DNA of 64,000 bases. It comes from Salirhabdus salicampi (GTDB lineage: Bacteria > Bacillota > Bacilli > Bacillales > Alkalibacillaceae). The notes under the pieces were generated by a model that saw only the letters and a program-made list of their open reading frames with translations, was not told the origin of the DNA and did no database searches. Within the stretch, counting starts at the first letter, position 1. Each line of letters opens with the position of its first letter. Below are positions 35,272 through 43,934 of this stretch, piece after piece. Location: the NCBI RefSeq assembly GCF_024259515.1, contig NZ_JANBWE010000001.1, positions 620,001 through 684,000 of the forward strand, written 5' to 3'. The position numbers and the translations under genes are program-made.

Positions 35272-35306
35272 AAAAAGGGCTCTAATGTAACTAGAGCCCT
35301 TTTAAA
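35272..35306. terminator. Terminator between MazG-like gene and the 106-aa ORF
   Basis: AAAAGGGCTCTA pairs with TAGAGCCCTTTT around a seven-base loop, with T-run downstream. Direction fits the minus-strand 106-aa gene reading towards 35330. Confidence 0.75.
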
Positions 35307-35329
35307 TACATCTATCTATCTATTTCTTC

Positions 35330-35650
35330 CTACAATTGTGAAAAAACTTCATCATTCATATGAAAATAAACGCCACCAATACCGTAATGTATGTACCCGC
35401 CTTTTATTAACATGAGATATACTGTCGTTCCATCTTGGAGTTGTATTGATAGTTCTTTCGTATTGTTGTTATTACGATTTCCGATTTTATCTTTAATATC
35501 TTGATAAGTGATTGGTTCTGTCATAGTTAATTTCTGAACAAATGTTTTTATTAGTGATGTATTTTTAACTTGATTAAAATGATCAATGTGATGGTTCCAA
35601 TCATTAAGGCTACGTATATAAGCTGCGTTCACATTACCGATCAAATTCAT
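35330..35650 (-). CDS. Hypothetical protein, possibly 5'-truncated
   Basis: A 106-residue product rich in Asn, Gly and Tyr, with no signal or membrane segment. The ATG at 35650 has only a weak GGAAAT site. The frame continues upstream through INIGNGADVFGN before a stop near 35710, with no usable start, so the gene may have lost its 5' end. No family recognised. Confidence 0.45.
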   Translation of the reverse strand: MNLIGNVNAAYIRSLNDWNHHIDHFNQVKNTSLIKTFVQKLTMTEPITYQDIKDKIGNRNNNNTKELSIQLQDGTTVYLMLIKGGYIHYGIGGVYFHMNDEVFSQL

Positions 35651-35678
35651 ATTTCCAAATACATCAGCACCATTTCCT

Positions 35679-35777
35679 ATGTTGATTAAAGAAGAAGATT
35701 TGCAAATACATCAATTAAATACTACTGATATCCATATTGAGAGAATCGTAGATTATTTGTTCAAGGAAAAACTATAA
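35679..35777 (+). pseudogene. Short ORF remnant (32 aa)
   Basis: ATG at 35679 to TAA 35775-35777 encodes a 32-residue charged peptide starting MLIKEEDLQIHQLNTTD. No clear ribosome-binding site precedes it, and the frame stays open upstream. It looks like the end of a lost gene next to the possibly truncated minus-strand gene. Confidence 0.35.
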
Positions 35778-35920
35778 GTGTTTGTCCCTTATTATAGTGA
35801 TAAAATTAACAGATTTAAGACTAATAGGTCTGGGTCAACCAATAACATCAGTCTAAATTTTTACCAATGATTCTTTATATAAAAATGAATGATTGTTGAA
35901 ATTGCATCATACATATACTT

Positions 35921-35949
35921 TTGACAAGGTCAAAGCAGTGTGATATTGT
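35921..35949 (+). promoter_or_regulatory. Extended -10 promoter of the tenA-ykoEDC operon
   Basis: TTGACA (35921-35926), a 17-base spacer and TATTGT (35944-35949) preceded by TGA (extended -10). It lies about 20 bases before the TPP aptamer. Confidence 0.7.
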
Positions 35950-35972
35950 GTTAAACAACTTAATATGGAAGT

Positions 35973-36166
35973 CCACTAGGGGCGCCATTTGGCTGAGAAA
36001 AGGATGTAATCCTTAGTCCCTTTGAACCTGATCTAGTTAGTACTAGCGGAGGGAAGTGGAGACGACTTTTATTGTTATTAGTCTATGCGTCTGTAATTTA
36101 TATGCATTCGTGTATTCTTTTTCCTATCTAATTTCCAAGTCGCTCCACCAGGAGCGGCTTTTTTAT
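35973..36166 (+). ncRNA. TPP riboswitch (THI box) with terminator, copy 2
   Basis: The aptamer runs from CCACTAGGGGCGCC (35973) to CGGAGGGAAGTGG (36059) and contains GGCTGAGAAAAGG, CCTTTGAACCTGATCTAG and TAGCGGAGGGAA. A stem AGACG/CGTCT lies between. The terminator AGTCGCTCC/GGAGCGGCT (about 36138-36159) then T-run follows. It controls tenA-ykoEDC. Confidence 0.95.
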
Positions 36167-36240
36167 GTTTATAGAGATTCTCCCCTATGTGACTTCCTCA
36201 TTAAGTTGAACAATACATAGGAAAGAGGAGGAATTTGTTT

Positions 36241-36924
36241 ATGAGTTTTTCACAACAATTACGTAACGAAGCGGATCACATTTTTGATGCGTGTTTTCAT
36301 CACCCATTTATTCAAGGAATTGCAAAAGGAGAGGTGGAGAAAGATCAGTTAATTCATTACGTAAAGCAGGATTTCGAATATTTAAATGCGATGATTCAGT
36401 CCCGGGCGTTTGGGATGGCTAAGTGTACAAATCGTGAGGACATGGAAATGTTTAACACAGGTATCGATTTTATTCTTAACAGTGAGATTCATCCCCATAA
36501 CAACTTTTGTGAAGTAGCTGGAGTAAAATATGAAGATTTGCAAGGATACCCTTTAGCACCAACGGCACAACATTATGTTAGTCATATGTTAAACGTTTCT
36601 CAAGAAGGAACATTAGGTGAAACTTTAGCAGTAACGTTACCATGTCCTTGGATTTACTTGTATGTTGGAAAGAGAATTTTAGAAGAGTTTGAGATTCATG
36701 AGGACCACCCATTCTATGATTGGATTACATTCTACGGGGCCCAAGAAGAGCCGCGAATGAATGTTTATTTACAACGACTTGATGAAATAGCAGAACAATC
36801 AACAGAGGAAGAGAAACAAAAAATGTATGATCACTTTATGACGAGTAGTCAGTTGGAATGGATGTTCTTTGATATGGCATATCGTGTTCAAGATTGGCCT
36901 GTTCAAGGTGAAAGAGTGAAATGA
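36241..36924 (+). CDS. tenA: Thiaminase II (aminopyrimidine aminohydrolase)
   Basis: A 227-residue TenA-family helical protein. FDACFHHPFIQGIAKGEV, YVKQDFEYLN with the catalytic-site Asp/Tyr, and LPCPWIYLYVGKRI are typical. It hydrolyses aminopyrimidine breakdown products of thiamine to HMP for ThiD. ATG 36241 follows GAGGAGGAATTTGTTT. It overlaps ykoE (ATGA), which suggests tight coupling to uptake. Confidence 0.92.
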   Translation: MSFSQQLRNEADHIFDACFHHPFIQGIAKGEVEKDQLIHYVKQDFEYLNAMIQSRAFGMAKCTNREDMEMFNTGIDFILNSEIHPHNNFCEVAGVKYEDLQGYPLAPTAQHYVSHMLNVSQEGTLGETLAVTLPCPWIYLYVGKRILEEFEIHEDHPFYDWITFYGAQEEPRMNVYLQRLDEIAEQSTEEEKQKMYDHFMTSSQLEWMFFDMAYRVQDWPVQGERVK

Positions 36925-37529
36925 AGACGACCAAAGGATTAAACTTACGGGAAATTATTGTTATGGCAGCTATTGCCGCCGTTTTTGGTGTTTTATATTT
37001 GGTATGGATATTTTTCGGTCAGTTTATTCAGGCCACATTTGGACCAGTAGGGTGGGGATTTATTTCTGGTTTCTGGATTATTGCGCCTATTCTATGCGCT
37101 TATATTATTCGTAAACCGGGTGTAGCTCTTATTGCAGAGTTGATTGCAGCAACGATTGAGGTTTTAGTCGGTTCTGTAAATGCAGGGGTCGTATTACTTC
37201 TAGGCTTTACTCAAGGTATAGGAGCAGAGTTAGCGTTTGCTATATTTTTATATCGTAACTATCGACTTCCAGTGTTAATGTTAGCCGGTATATTTGGGAC
37301 ATCAGCGAATTTCATGACCATTTACTTCTTGTACGGTTATAGCCAATATTCCAATATTCTAACAGGACTTATGTTTATGGCAATGGTTATTAGTGGAGCA
37401 CTTATAGCCGGTTGGGGCAGTAAGAGCATTGCAGATGGTTTAAGTCGTACAGGGGTGCTTGCTAACTTTGCACTTGGAAAAATATATCACGAGCAAAGGA
37501 ATGAACAGTATGCTTCTCAAGAGCAGTGA
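36921..37529 (+). CDS. ykoE: Thiamine-precursor ECF transporter substrate-binding component
   Basis: A 202-residue, five- to six-span membrane protein. LREIIVMAAIAAVFGVLYLVW at the N-terminus and GSVNAGVVLLLGFTQGIGAELAFAIF match YkoE, the S component for HMP/thiamine. It is fused in order with ykoD and ykoC as in Bacillus subtilis. The extra YkoF subunit seen there is absent. Confidence 0.9.
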   Translation: MKTTKGLNLREIIVMAAIAAVFGVLYLVWIFFGQFIQATFGPVGWGFISGFWIIAPILCAYIIRKPGVALIAELIAATIEVLVGSVNAGVVLLLGFTQGIGAELAFAIFLYRNYRLPVLMLAGIFGTSANFMTIYFLYGYSQYSNILTGLMFMAMVISGALIAGWGSKSIADGLSRTGVLANFALGKIYHEQRNEQYASQEQ

Positions 37530-39189
37530 TGTAACCGTTCATTATCCCCTTGAAAGGAATCCAACCATACAAAATGTAAATCTGAACGTAAGAAAAGGGG
37601 AAAAGGTGCTTATTCTAGGGCCGAGTGGGGGTGGAAAAAGCACCCTTTCTCTTACCCTTAATGGTATTATTCCGAGGACGATTGACGCAAACAAGTCAGG
37701 TGAAGTTATCATTGAATCAAAATCGGTAACAAGTATATCGTTATGGGAAGTAAGTAAGCGAATTGGAGTACTGTTTCAAAATCCTGAGGCACAGTTTTGT
37801 ATGTTAACCGTAAAAGATGAAATTTTATTTGGATTAGAAAATTTACGGTTAAGTAAAGCAGAGATGCATTACCGTTTAAATGAAGCGCTTGACCAAGTAG
37901 GATTAATGGAATGGCGGAATGCAAACATTCATGATTTATCCGGAGGAATGAAGCAGAAGCTCGGTTTTGCATGTTTACTAGCGATGGATCCAGATATTTT
38001 GATTCTTGATGAACCAACAGCCAATTTAGACCCGCAGGCAACAGAAAGCCTGTTTCAACTTGTAAATAAATTAGCGACTGAGTTCAATAAAACTGTTATT
38101 TTTATTGAACATAAGGTAGATCATGTGTTGCCTTATATCGATCGTATTATTGCAATGGGTGCGAAAGGGAGTATGATTGCAGACGATAAACCTAAATCAG
38201 TGTTCGAAAAATATACAAAAACATTACAAGAAGAAGGCATATGGATTCCGAAAGTGTATCGTTTTGCAAAGGACTTAGAAAAGCAAGGAGTTAATTGGAC
38301 CCGTGTTCCTTTTACGTTAATGGAATGGGAACAAGAATGGAAGAAAGCAAAGCTTCCAGAAAAGACCAACCTCCCACTTATAATTGAAAACAAGAAGAGC
38401 AAAATGGGTCCACCTGTTATACAATTGCGGAATATTTCCTTTGGTTATAGCGAAAACCTTACATTACGAAATATTAATATGACGATACATAAAGGAGAAT
38501 TTATAGCAGTCGTAGGACCAAACGGTGTAGGAAAGAGTACGTTAGCTAAAATTTTAATCGGAATACTGTCTGCTGAAGGTGAGATCAGACTGCATGGAAA
38601 ACCGGCACATACGAATGATCTATTAAAACGAATTGGGTATGTTTTTCAAAATCCTGAGCATCAATTTGTTTGTGATACGGTTGAAGAAGAACTAACCTAT
38701 GGAATGACATTACTTGGTCTGGAAGAGCAAATGATGAATGAACAGGTTGATCATCTATTGAAGCAATTTCAACTCGAGAAAAAACGATTCTCTAACCCGT
38801 TTTCATTAAGTCAAGGACAAAAACGACGACTTTCTGTAGCATCGATGCTTGCTCATGCTCAAGATTTATTAATTCTAGATGAACCAACATTTGGTCAAGA
38901 CGAAGTGAATACAGATCGGTTAATGACCTTATTGCAAAGGGAAAATGGTAAAGGAAAGACGATTTTTATGATTACTCATGATATGGATCTCGTCTATCAA
39001 TACGCAAACAAAGTTATTTTATTAAATGAGGGAGAAATTCAGTATGAAGGTGACGTAGAATCCTTTTTTCAAAGAACATCTATTTTAGAAAAAGCTTCCT
39101 TAACTTTGCCAGTTTCCTACAATTTAGATAAAGCAATTATGGAAGTGAAGAAAGGGGGGGTGTATGTTAGCAAACTATCAAAAAAGTAA
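37510..39189 (+). CDS. ykoD: ECF transporter double ATPase for thiamine precursor
   Basis: A 559-residue protein with two ATPase halves. The first has Walker A GPSGGGKS (37-44) and LSGGMKQK with LILDEPTANLD. The second has GPNGVGKST near residue 335, LSQGQKRR and LILDEPTFGQD. ATG 37510 is nine bases after AAAGGA; an ATG three codons earlier is too close to it. The 5' end overlaps ykoE by 20 bases and the 3' end overlaps ykoC by 26. Confidence 0.92.
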   Translation: MLLKSSDVTVHYPLERNPTIQNVNLNVRKGEKVLILGPSGGGKSTLSLTLNGIIPRTIDANKSGEVIIESKSVTSISLWEVSKRIGVLFQNPEAQFCMLTVKDEILFGLENLRLSKAEMHYRLNEALDQVGLMEWRNANIHDLSGGMKQKLGFACLLAMDPDILILDEPTANLDPQATESLFQLVNKLATEFNKTVIFIEHKVDHVLPYIDRIIAMGAKGSMIADDKPKSVFEKYTKTLQEEGIWIPKVYRFAKDLEKQGVNWTRVPFTLMEWEQEWKKAKLPEKTNLPLIIENKKSKMGPPVIQLRNISFGYSENLTLRNINMTIHKGEFIAVVGPNGVGKSTLAKILIGILSAEGEIRLHGKPAHTNDLLKRIGYVFQNPEHQFVCDTVEEELTYGMTLLGLEEQMMNEQVDHLLKQFQLEKKRFSNPFSLSQGQKRRLSVASMLAHAQDLLILDEPTFGQDEVNTDRLMTLLQRENGKGKTIFMITHDMDLVYQYANKVILLNEGEIQYEGDVESFFQRTSILEKASLTLPVSYNLDKAIMEVKKGGVYVSKLSKK

Positions 39190-39943
39190 TCACTTTTTAC
39201 AAAAAGTGAATCCAGTTGCTAAGCTTGCTAGCTTATTTGTTGTGATTGGATTTTTGGCTTTCGTCTTTGATCCTTGGACACCGTTATGTTTGCTCATCAT
39301 TACCATTATGAGTATTACTCTCTTAGGAAACATTCCGATCCGTTTCTTATTATTCATATTGCTTCCTTTCACCTTATTTGCTTTTAGCTTTTTATGGATA
39401 CAAGTTGTTTTTCCTGATGAAACAGGTGCTACAATATTATTTCATATTGGCAGCTTTCCTGTAGCACTCGAAAATGTAATGGTGGGATTATCCCTGGGGT
39501 TACGATCTCTAGTATTTGTTTCATGGTCAATGTTGTTTGTTCTCACCACTGAGCCAACAAAGCTTATGCTCAGTTTAATTCAAAATTGTAAACTTCCCCC
39601 TCGTTTCGGTTATGGTGTGATGGCAGCTTATCAATTCCTACCAATGTTCCGACAGGAGTTAAATCAAATGCGTACTGCTCACCGAATTAGAGGACTCGGC
39701 AAACCAAAAGGGTTTAAAGAAAGAGTGAAAGAAATGAAACGTTATACGGTCCCTTTATTAGCTAGTGGTATTCGAAAGGCAGAAAGAGTGGCAATTGCAA
39801 TGGAATCAAAAGGATTTGACGGTGGTCGAGATCGTAGTTATTATGATTCCATTCGATGGACGAGATATGACGTAATCTATTTCGGGGGTATCCTAATAGT
39901 GTTTCTTAGTTTATATGTTCTGAGGAAGGTATATACAGTATAA
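39164..39943 (+). CDS. ykoC: ECF transporter transmembrane (T) component
   Basis: A 259-residue protein with about five spans of the CbiQ/EcfT family. The cytoplasmic helices carry the ATPase-binding RTAHRIRGLGKPKG and AIAMESKGFDGG motifs with their A-R-G/S-K-G signatures. GGGGGGG lies a few bases before the ATG inside ykoD. It is the last gene of the riboswitch operon. Confidence 0.9.
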   Translation: MLANYQKSNHFLQKVNPVAKLASLFVVIGFLAFVFDPWTPLCLLIITIMSITLLGNIPIRFLLFILLPFTLFAFSFLWIQVVFPDETGATILFHIGSFPVALENVMVGLSLGLRSLVFVSWSMLFVLTTEPTKLMLSLIQNCKLPPRFGYGVMAAYQFLPMFRQELNQMRTAHRIRGLGKPKGFKERVKEMKRYTVPLLASGIRKAERVAIAMESKGFDGGRDRSYYDSIRWTRYDVIYFGGILIVFLSLYVLRKVYTV

Positions 39944-39976
39944 AAGAGCCTGACACATCGTTGTGTCAGGCTCTTT
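39943..39976. terminator. Bidirectional terminator
   Basis: AAAGAGCCTGACACA (39943-39957) pairs with TGTGTCAGGCTCTTT (39962-39976) between convergent ykoC and the peptide-binding lipoprotein gene. Confidence 0.9.
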
Positions 39977-39981
39977 AGTCA

Positions 39982-41538
39982 TTAGTTGATTGTTACGTCA
40001 TTGATCATATAAATTCCAGATGGGTGAACCCAGAATCCGTCAACATTTTTACCAACAGCTGAAATGTCTTCATCATTACGAAGGAAGATCATTGGTGCAT
40101 CTTCTACTTCCTGTAATTGTGCTTTTTCATAGTATTCTAGACGTTTTTCAACGTTTGATTCTTTACGTCCAAGGTCGATATACTCGTCGACATCAGCGTT
40201 ATCGTAGAACGTACGGTTACCTTCAGCACCGTGAGCATCTGTATGGAATAGGAAATACTGGTTGTAGTCAGCGTCACCAGTCATGTTAGACCAACCAAGA
40301 ACGAACATATCATGTTCACCTTTCTTCGTTGATTCTAGGTATGCGCCCCATTCCATTACTTTAATTTCAACATCGATACCAATTCCTTTTAATTGTGAAG
40401 CAACAACTTCAGCTACATCTACACGTGCCTGGTTATCATTAGTCCAGATAGAAGTTTTAAATCCATCTTCATAGCCCGCTTCTTTAAGAAGTTGTTTTGC
40501 TTTCTCCAGATCATAACCATAACCTTCAACTTTGTCGCTATAACCCCAAACACCAGGACCCATAGGACCTTCTGCCTTTGTTCCTACACCGTTAAATACA
40601 CCTTCTAAAATGATATCAGTGTCAACTGCGTAGTTAATTGCTTGGCGTACTAACTTGTTATTAAATGGTGCTTTTTGTGTGTTAAAACCGATATAGTCAA
40701 TACCTAGACCAGTACTACGAACTAAATTCATGTTTGGACTATTTTCTACTCGCTCAATTTCTGTAACTGGTACTGGATCAGCAATGTGGCTTTCTCCAGT
40801 TTCAACAAGTGAAATTCGTGTTGCATCTTCTGGAATCACTTGGAATACAACAGAATCAATTTTTGGCTTGTCGCCCCAGTAATTTTCGTTTTTAACAAGT
40901 TCAATTTCTTGTCCCGGGATCCAGTTCTCAAATACGAAAGGACCTGTACCAGCAGGATTTTGTCCTAAATCAGACCCATGCTCATCAATTGCTTTAGGAC
41001 TCACAATTCCACCAGCATAGTGAGCGAAGTTAGATAGTAACGGAGCAAATGGGTACTCTGTAACGAATTGAATAGTGTAATCATCTACTACTACAATCTC
41101 TTCAATCATTTCAAACAGTTTTTTACGAGGAGATGCAGTTTCCTCATCTAAAATACGTTCGAAATTTTTCTTAACGGCTTCAGCGTTAAATTCTGCGCCG
41201 TCATGGAAGACAACGTCATCACGCAGGTAGAATTCCCAAGTGTTGTCATCAAGTTGTTCCCAACCTGTTGCAAGGTTTGGAAGTACTTCCATTTCTTTGT
41301 TCTGCTTTACTAAACCTTCATAAATTTTTCCGTGATATACGATCGCGGAAGGAATATCTGTTCCTTTATGTGGGTCTAATTGCGCTGCATCCGAAAGGAC
41401 ACTAATAATTAGTTCTCCACCATCAGCTCCATTACCGGAACTATTTGAATCACTATCTGGTTCTTGTGCACATCCGACGATGAAGACGGATAGTAAAGCT
41501 GTCATCATAAGTAGATAAAACGGCTTTTTAAAGTTCAT
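39982..41538 (-). CDS. Peptide (GsiB/OppA-type) ABC substrate-binding lipoprotein
   Basis: A 518-residue SBP_bac_5-family lipoprotein. The lipobox IVGC gives Cys23. GELIISVLSDAAQLDPH, YEGLVKQNKEMEVLPNLATGW and the AGTGPFVFENWIPG region match GsiB-like dipeptide/glutathione-binding proteins. ATG 41538 follows AGGGGG; longer in-frame starts have no site. It is divergent from the permease and ATPase genes at 42063. I infer glutathione or gamma-glutamyl peptide as substrate from the GGT gene nearby; this is not proven. Confidence 0.87.
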   Translation of the reverse strand: MNFKKPFYLLMMTALLSVFIVGCAQEPDSDSNSSGNGADGGELIISVLSDAAQLDPHKGTDIPSAIVYHGKIYEGLVKQNKEMEVLPNLATGWEQLDDNTWEFYLRDDVVFHDGAEFNAEAVKKNFERILDEETASPRKKLFEMIEEIVVVDDYTIQFVTEYPFAPLLSNFAHYAGGIVSPKAIDEHGSDLGQNPAGTGPFVFENWIPGQEIELVKNENYWGDKPKIDSVVFQVIPEDATRISLVETGESHIADPVPVTEIERVENSPNMNLVRSTGLGIDYIGFNTQKAPFNNKLVRQAINYAVDTDIILEGVFNGVGTKAEGPMGPGVWGYSDKVEGYGYDLEKAKQLLKEAGYEDGFKTSIWTNDNQARVDVAEVVASQLKGIGIDVEIKVMEWGAYLESTKKGEHDMFVLGWSNMTGDADYNQYFLFHTDAHGAEGNRTFYDNADVDEYIDLGRKESNVEKRLEYYEKAQLQEVEDAPMIFLRNDEDISAVGKNVDGFWVHPSGIYMINDVTIN

Positions 41539-41673
41539 CGTATTTCCCCCTAATATAGATTTATTTTTGTATGGACAAGACTGCCCAACAATTATGTGGA
41601 AGTTGTCGAACATTCGTTCAAACAATTCCAAAGGTAATCACCGCCATGCAGTAGCTAGCGCTCGTATACATGC

Positions 41674-41761
41674 CTTTCTACCATATTGCATGAATTGTAA
41701 TCATCATTATTAAGAAATGCAGATGATAACGACGCGATTGTGGATTGTCCATGGTAGAAAG
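41674..41761. repeat. 11-base inverted repeat in the divergent region
   Basis: CTTTCTACCAT and ATGGTAGAAAG are perfect inverses 66 bases apart. They could fold a leader RNA or form a spaced operator. Neither is shown. Confidence 0.5.
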
Positions 41762-41927
41762 AAGTGCATTTAAGCAAATTGAAAGGTTACTAGCAACATA
41801 AAGTGGAAGAAGCTGGCTTCATAGAAAGATAAAGGTTATCTACTTCATATAACTTTCTTCCGACTTGTTGGAGCTAGTAGAGGAATATTTGATGGACTAC
41901 CACCTTGCGCGTTTCTCCTATTATAAA

Positions 41928-41942
41928 AAATTTCTGAATTTT
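41928..41942. promoter_or_regulatory. CodY-box-like site 1
   Basis: AAATTTCTGAATTTT matches the AATTTTCWGAAAATT consensus at 12 of 15 positions. Confidence 0.5.
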
Positions 41943-42011
41943 GTGTTTCTGTTTTCTTTACTTAAATTTAAGGAATGATGACAAAATAGAAAAAACATAA
42001 CAAATAATCGA

Positions 42012-42026
42012 CATTTTCTGATAATT
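42012..42026. promoter_or_regulatory. CodY-box-like site 2
   Basis: CATTTTCTGATAATT matches AATTTTCWGAAAATT at 13 of 15 positions, about 37 bases before the first permease gene. Peptide transporters are common CodY targets. Confidence 0.6.
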
Positions 42027-42062
42027 TTTGTATAACGATTTGAAAGAAACGAGGTGGTCATC

Positions 42063-42971
42063 ATGAACAACAATGTAGCAAAGGAAGCAGAAACACAGGA
42101 AGTCGTTAACGTTTCCTATACAAATGTAAAGCTGGAACAATTTTTTGACGTAATGAAGAAGATTATGAAAAATAGGATGGCAGTAGCGGGTGGGCTTATT
42201 ATAGGATTATTTGCCTTGGTAGCTATCTTCGCCCCGTGGATTGCACCTTATGATCCTACTCAAGTTGATTTAATGAAAAAGCTTCAAGGACCTTCTTGGG
42301 ATCATTGGATGGGTACAGATGACAAGGGCCGAGATATATTAAGCCGTGTCATTATGGGGTCAAGGCTGTCACTGGCAGTAGGTGTTATCTCCGTTGCAAT
42401 TGGTGCTATTGTTGGAATTATTTTAGGACTAGTTGCCGGGTATTACGGAAGATGGTTAGATACAGCCATCATGCGTTTTATCGATGTTCTGTTAGCATTC
42501 CCGGGAATCTTATTAGCATTAGCGATTATTAGTGCTCTGGGACCAAGCTTAATTAACGTTATGATTGCAATTGGTATATTCTCTATACCGACGTTTGCAC
42601 GTATTGTTCGAGGCTCAACGTTATCTGAAAAGAAAATGGAATATGTAGATGCGATTCGATCACTAGGTGCAACGGATGGTCGAATCATATTCGTTCATAT
42701 ATTACCGAACATTTTATCACCAATCATTGTGCAAGGGACTTTACGTCTAGCTACAGCTATCTTGTCCGCAGCAGGACTATCCTTCCTTGGCATGGGCGCA
42801 CAGCCGCCATCACCGGAATGGGGAGCGATGTTATCACAGGGACGAAGCTTTTTATATTCTGCACCACACGTTGCTGCTTTCCCTGGTTTAGCAATCGCAT
42901 TTGTTGTATTAGGCTTTAACTTATTAGGTGATGGTTTACGTGATGTTCTCGATCCAAGAATGAAACAATAA
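42063..42971 (+). CDS. Peptide ABC permease, OppC/GsiD type
   Basis: A 302-residue permease with six spans and a soluble N-terminus of about 40 residues. HWMGTDDKGRDILSRVIMGSRLSLAVG is the OppC/DppC hallmark (seen in part), and DAIRSLGATDGRIIFVHILPN the coupling loop. ATG 42063 follows GAGGTGG. The order (OppC-type before OppB-type) is the reverse of the usual arrangement. Confidence 0.9.
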   Translation: MNNNVAKEAETQEVVNVSYTNVKLEQFFDVMKKIMKNRMAVAGGLIIGLFALVAIFAPWIAPYDPTQVDLMKKLQGPSWDHWMGTDDKGRDILSRVIMGSRLSLAVGVISVAIGAIVGIILGLVAGYYGRWLDTAIMRFIDVLLAFPGILLALAIISALGPSLINVMIAIGIFSIPTFARIVRGSTLSEKKMEYVDAIRSLGATDGRIIFVHILPNILSPIIVQGTLRLATAILSAAGLSFLGMGAQPPSPEWGAMLSQGRSFLYSAPHVAAFPGLAIAFVVLGFNLLGDGLRDVLDPRMKQ

Positions 42972-42983
42972 GGAGTGTTAAAC

Positions 42984-43904
42984 ATGGCCGCATTTATCGT
43001 ACGACGGTTTTTGCAAATGATCCCGGTATTACTTGGGGTTACGTTAGTTATCTTTTTAATAATGCAAATGGTACCAGGTGATCCTGCTGTGTTACTAGCT
43101 GGCGAGAGTGCAACACAATCACAAGTTGATGCACTCAGAAAACAGCTCGGACTGGATCAACCTTTATACATTCAATATTTTGATTACTTGAAAAATGTTA
43201 TCCAAGGAGACTTAGGAACTTCCATTCGTTCCGGTCGTCCTGTACTTGATGAAATTTTAGTTCGTTTACCAGTAACTATTGAGTTAGCGGTATGGAGTAT
43301 TTTAATTACTATTGTACTAGGTATGTTTGCTGGAATTATTGCAGCAATGAGACAGAATAAGCCATCTGATATCGGGATTATGGTATTTGCGCTCATTGGT
43401 GTATCCTTACCAAACTTCTGGTTAGGTTTAATGTTAATTTTATATTTTTCCGTTACATTTCAAATATTCCCGGTTGCAGGGTGGGGAAGCTTTGCCCACG
43501 TCGTCTTGCCAGCCATTACGTTAGGAACGAGTGGAGCAGCAATTGTTGCCCGAATGACTCGTTCTAGTATGTTAGAAGTTATCCGTCAAGATTACATTCG
43601 TACTGCACGTGCAAAAGGGGTAAAGAGGCAATACATTACGTATAAACACGCACTGAAAAATGCTTTGATTCCAGTTGTTACTGTCGTAGGATTACAGTTT
43701 GGTGCATTACTTGGTGGAACAGTATTAACAGAAACTGTATTCGCTATTAATGGAGTTGGACGAATGATGGTTGATGCGATTCGAATGAGAGATATACCAC
43801 TTGTTCAAGGTTCCATTTTATTTGTTTCTGTTATATTCGTTTTCGTAAATATGTTAGTTGATATTACGTACCGTTTTCTAAACAAACGAGTGGATTTGAA
43901 CTAA
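42984..43904 (+). CDS. Peptide ABC permease, OppB/GsiC type
   Basis: A 306-residue six-span permease. FIVRRFLQMIPVLLGVTLVIF at the N-terminus and DYIRTARAKGVKRQYITYKHALKNALIP coupling loop (seen in part) are typical of OppB/DppB. AAGGAGTGTTAAAC precedes the ATG, 12 bases after the OppC-type gene. Confidence 0.92.
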   Translation: MAAFIVRRFLQMIPVLLGVTLVIFLIMQMVPGDPAVLLAGESATQSQVDALRKQLGLDQPLYIQYFDYLKNVIQGDLGTSIRSGRPVLDEILVRLPVTIELAVWSILITIVLGMFAGIIAAMRQNKPSDIGIMVFALIGVSLPNFWLGLMLILYFSVTFQIFPVAGWGSFAHVVLPAITLGTSGAAIVARMTRSSMLEVIRQDYIRTARAKGVKRQYITYKHALKNALIPVVTVVGLQFGALLGGTVLTETVFAINGVGRMMVDAIRMRDIPLVQGSILFVSVIFVFVNMLVDITYRFLNKRVDLN

Positions 43905-43934
43905 AAAGTAGATCCCAAAAAGGGAGGGTTATAA

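Larger units (their letters stand above)
41539..42062. other. 524-base divergent regulatory region of the peptide transporter
   Basis: No gene is found. It contains two CodY-like boxes (41928-41942 and 42012-42026) and a long-range inverted repeat CTTTCTACCAT (41674-41684) / ATGGTAGAAAG (41751-41761). Several smaller hairpins lie around 41790-41880. The ribosome-binding site GAGGTGG precedes 42063. Confidence 0.6.

Noticed and set aside
41539-41631. N-terminal extension of the peptide-binding lipoprotein
   Set aside because: It would place 31 residues before a canonical lipoprotein signal. AGGGGG before 41538 fixes the start.
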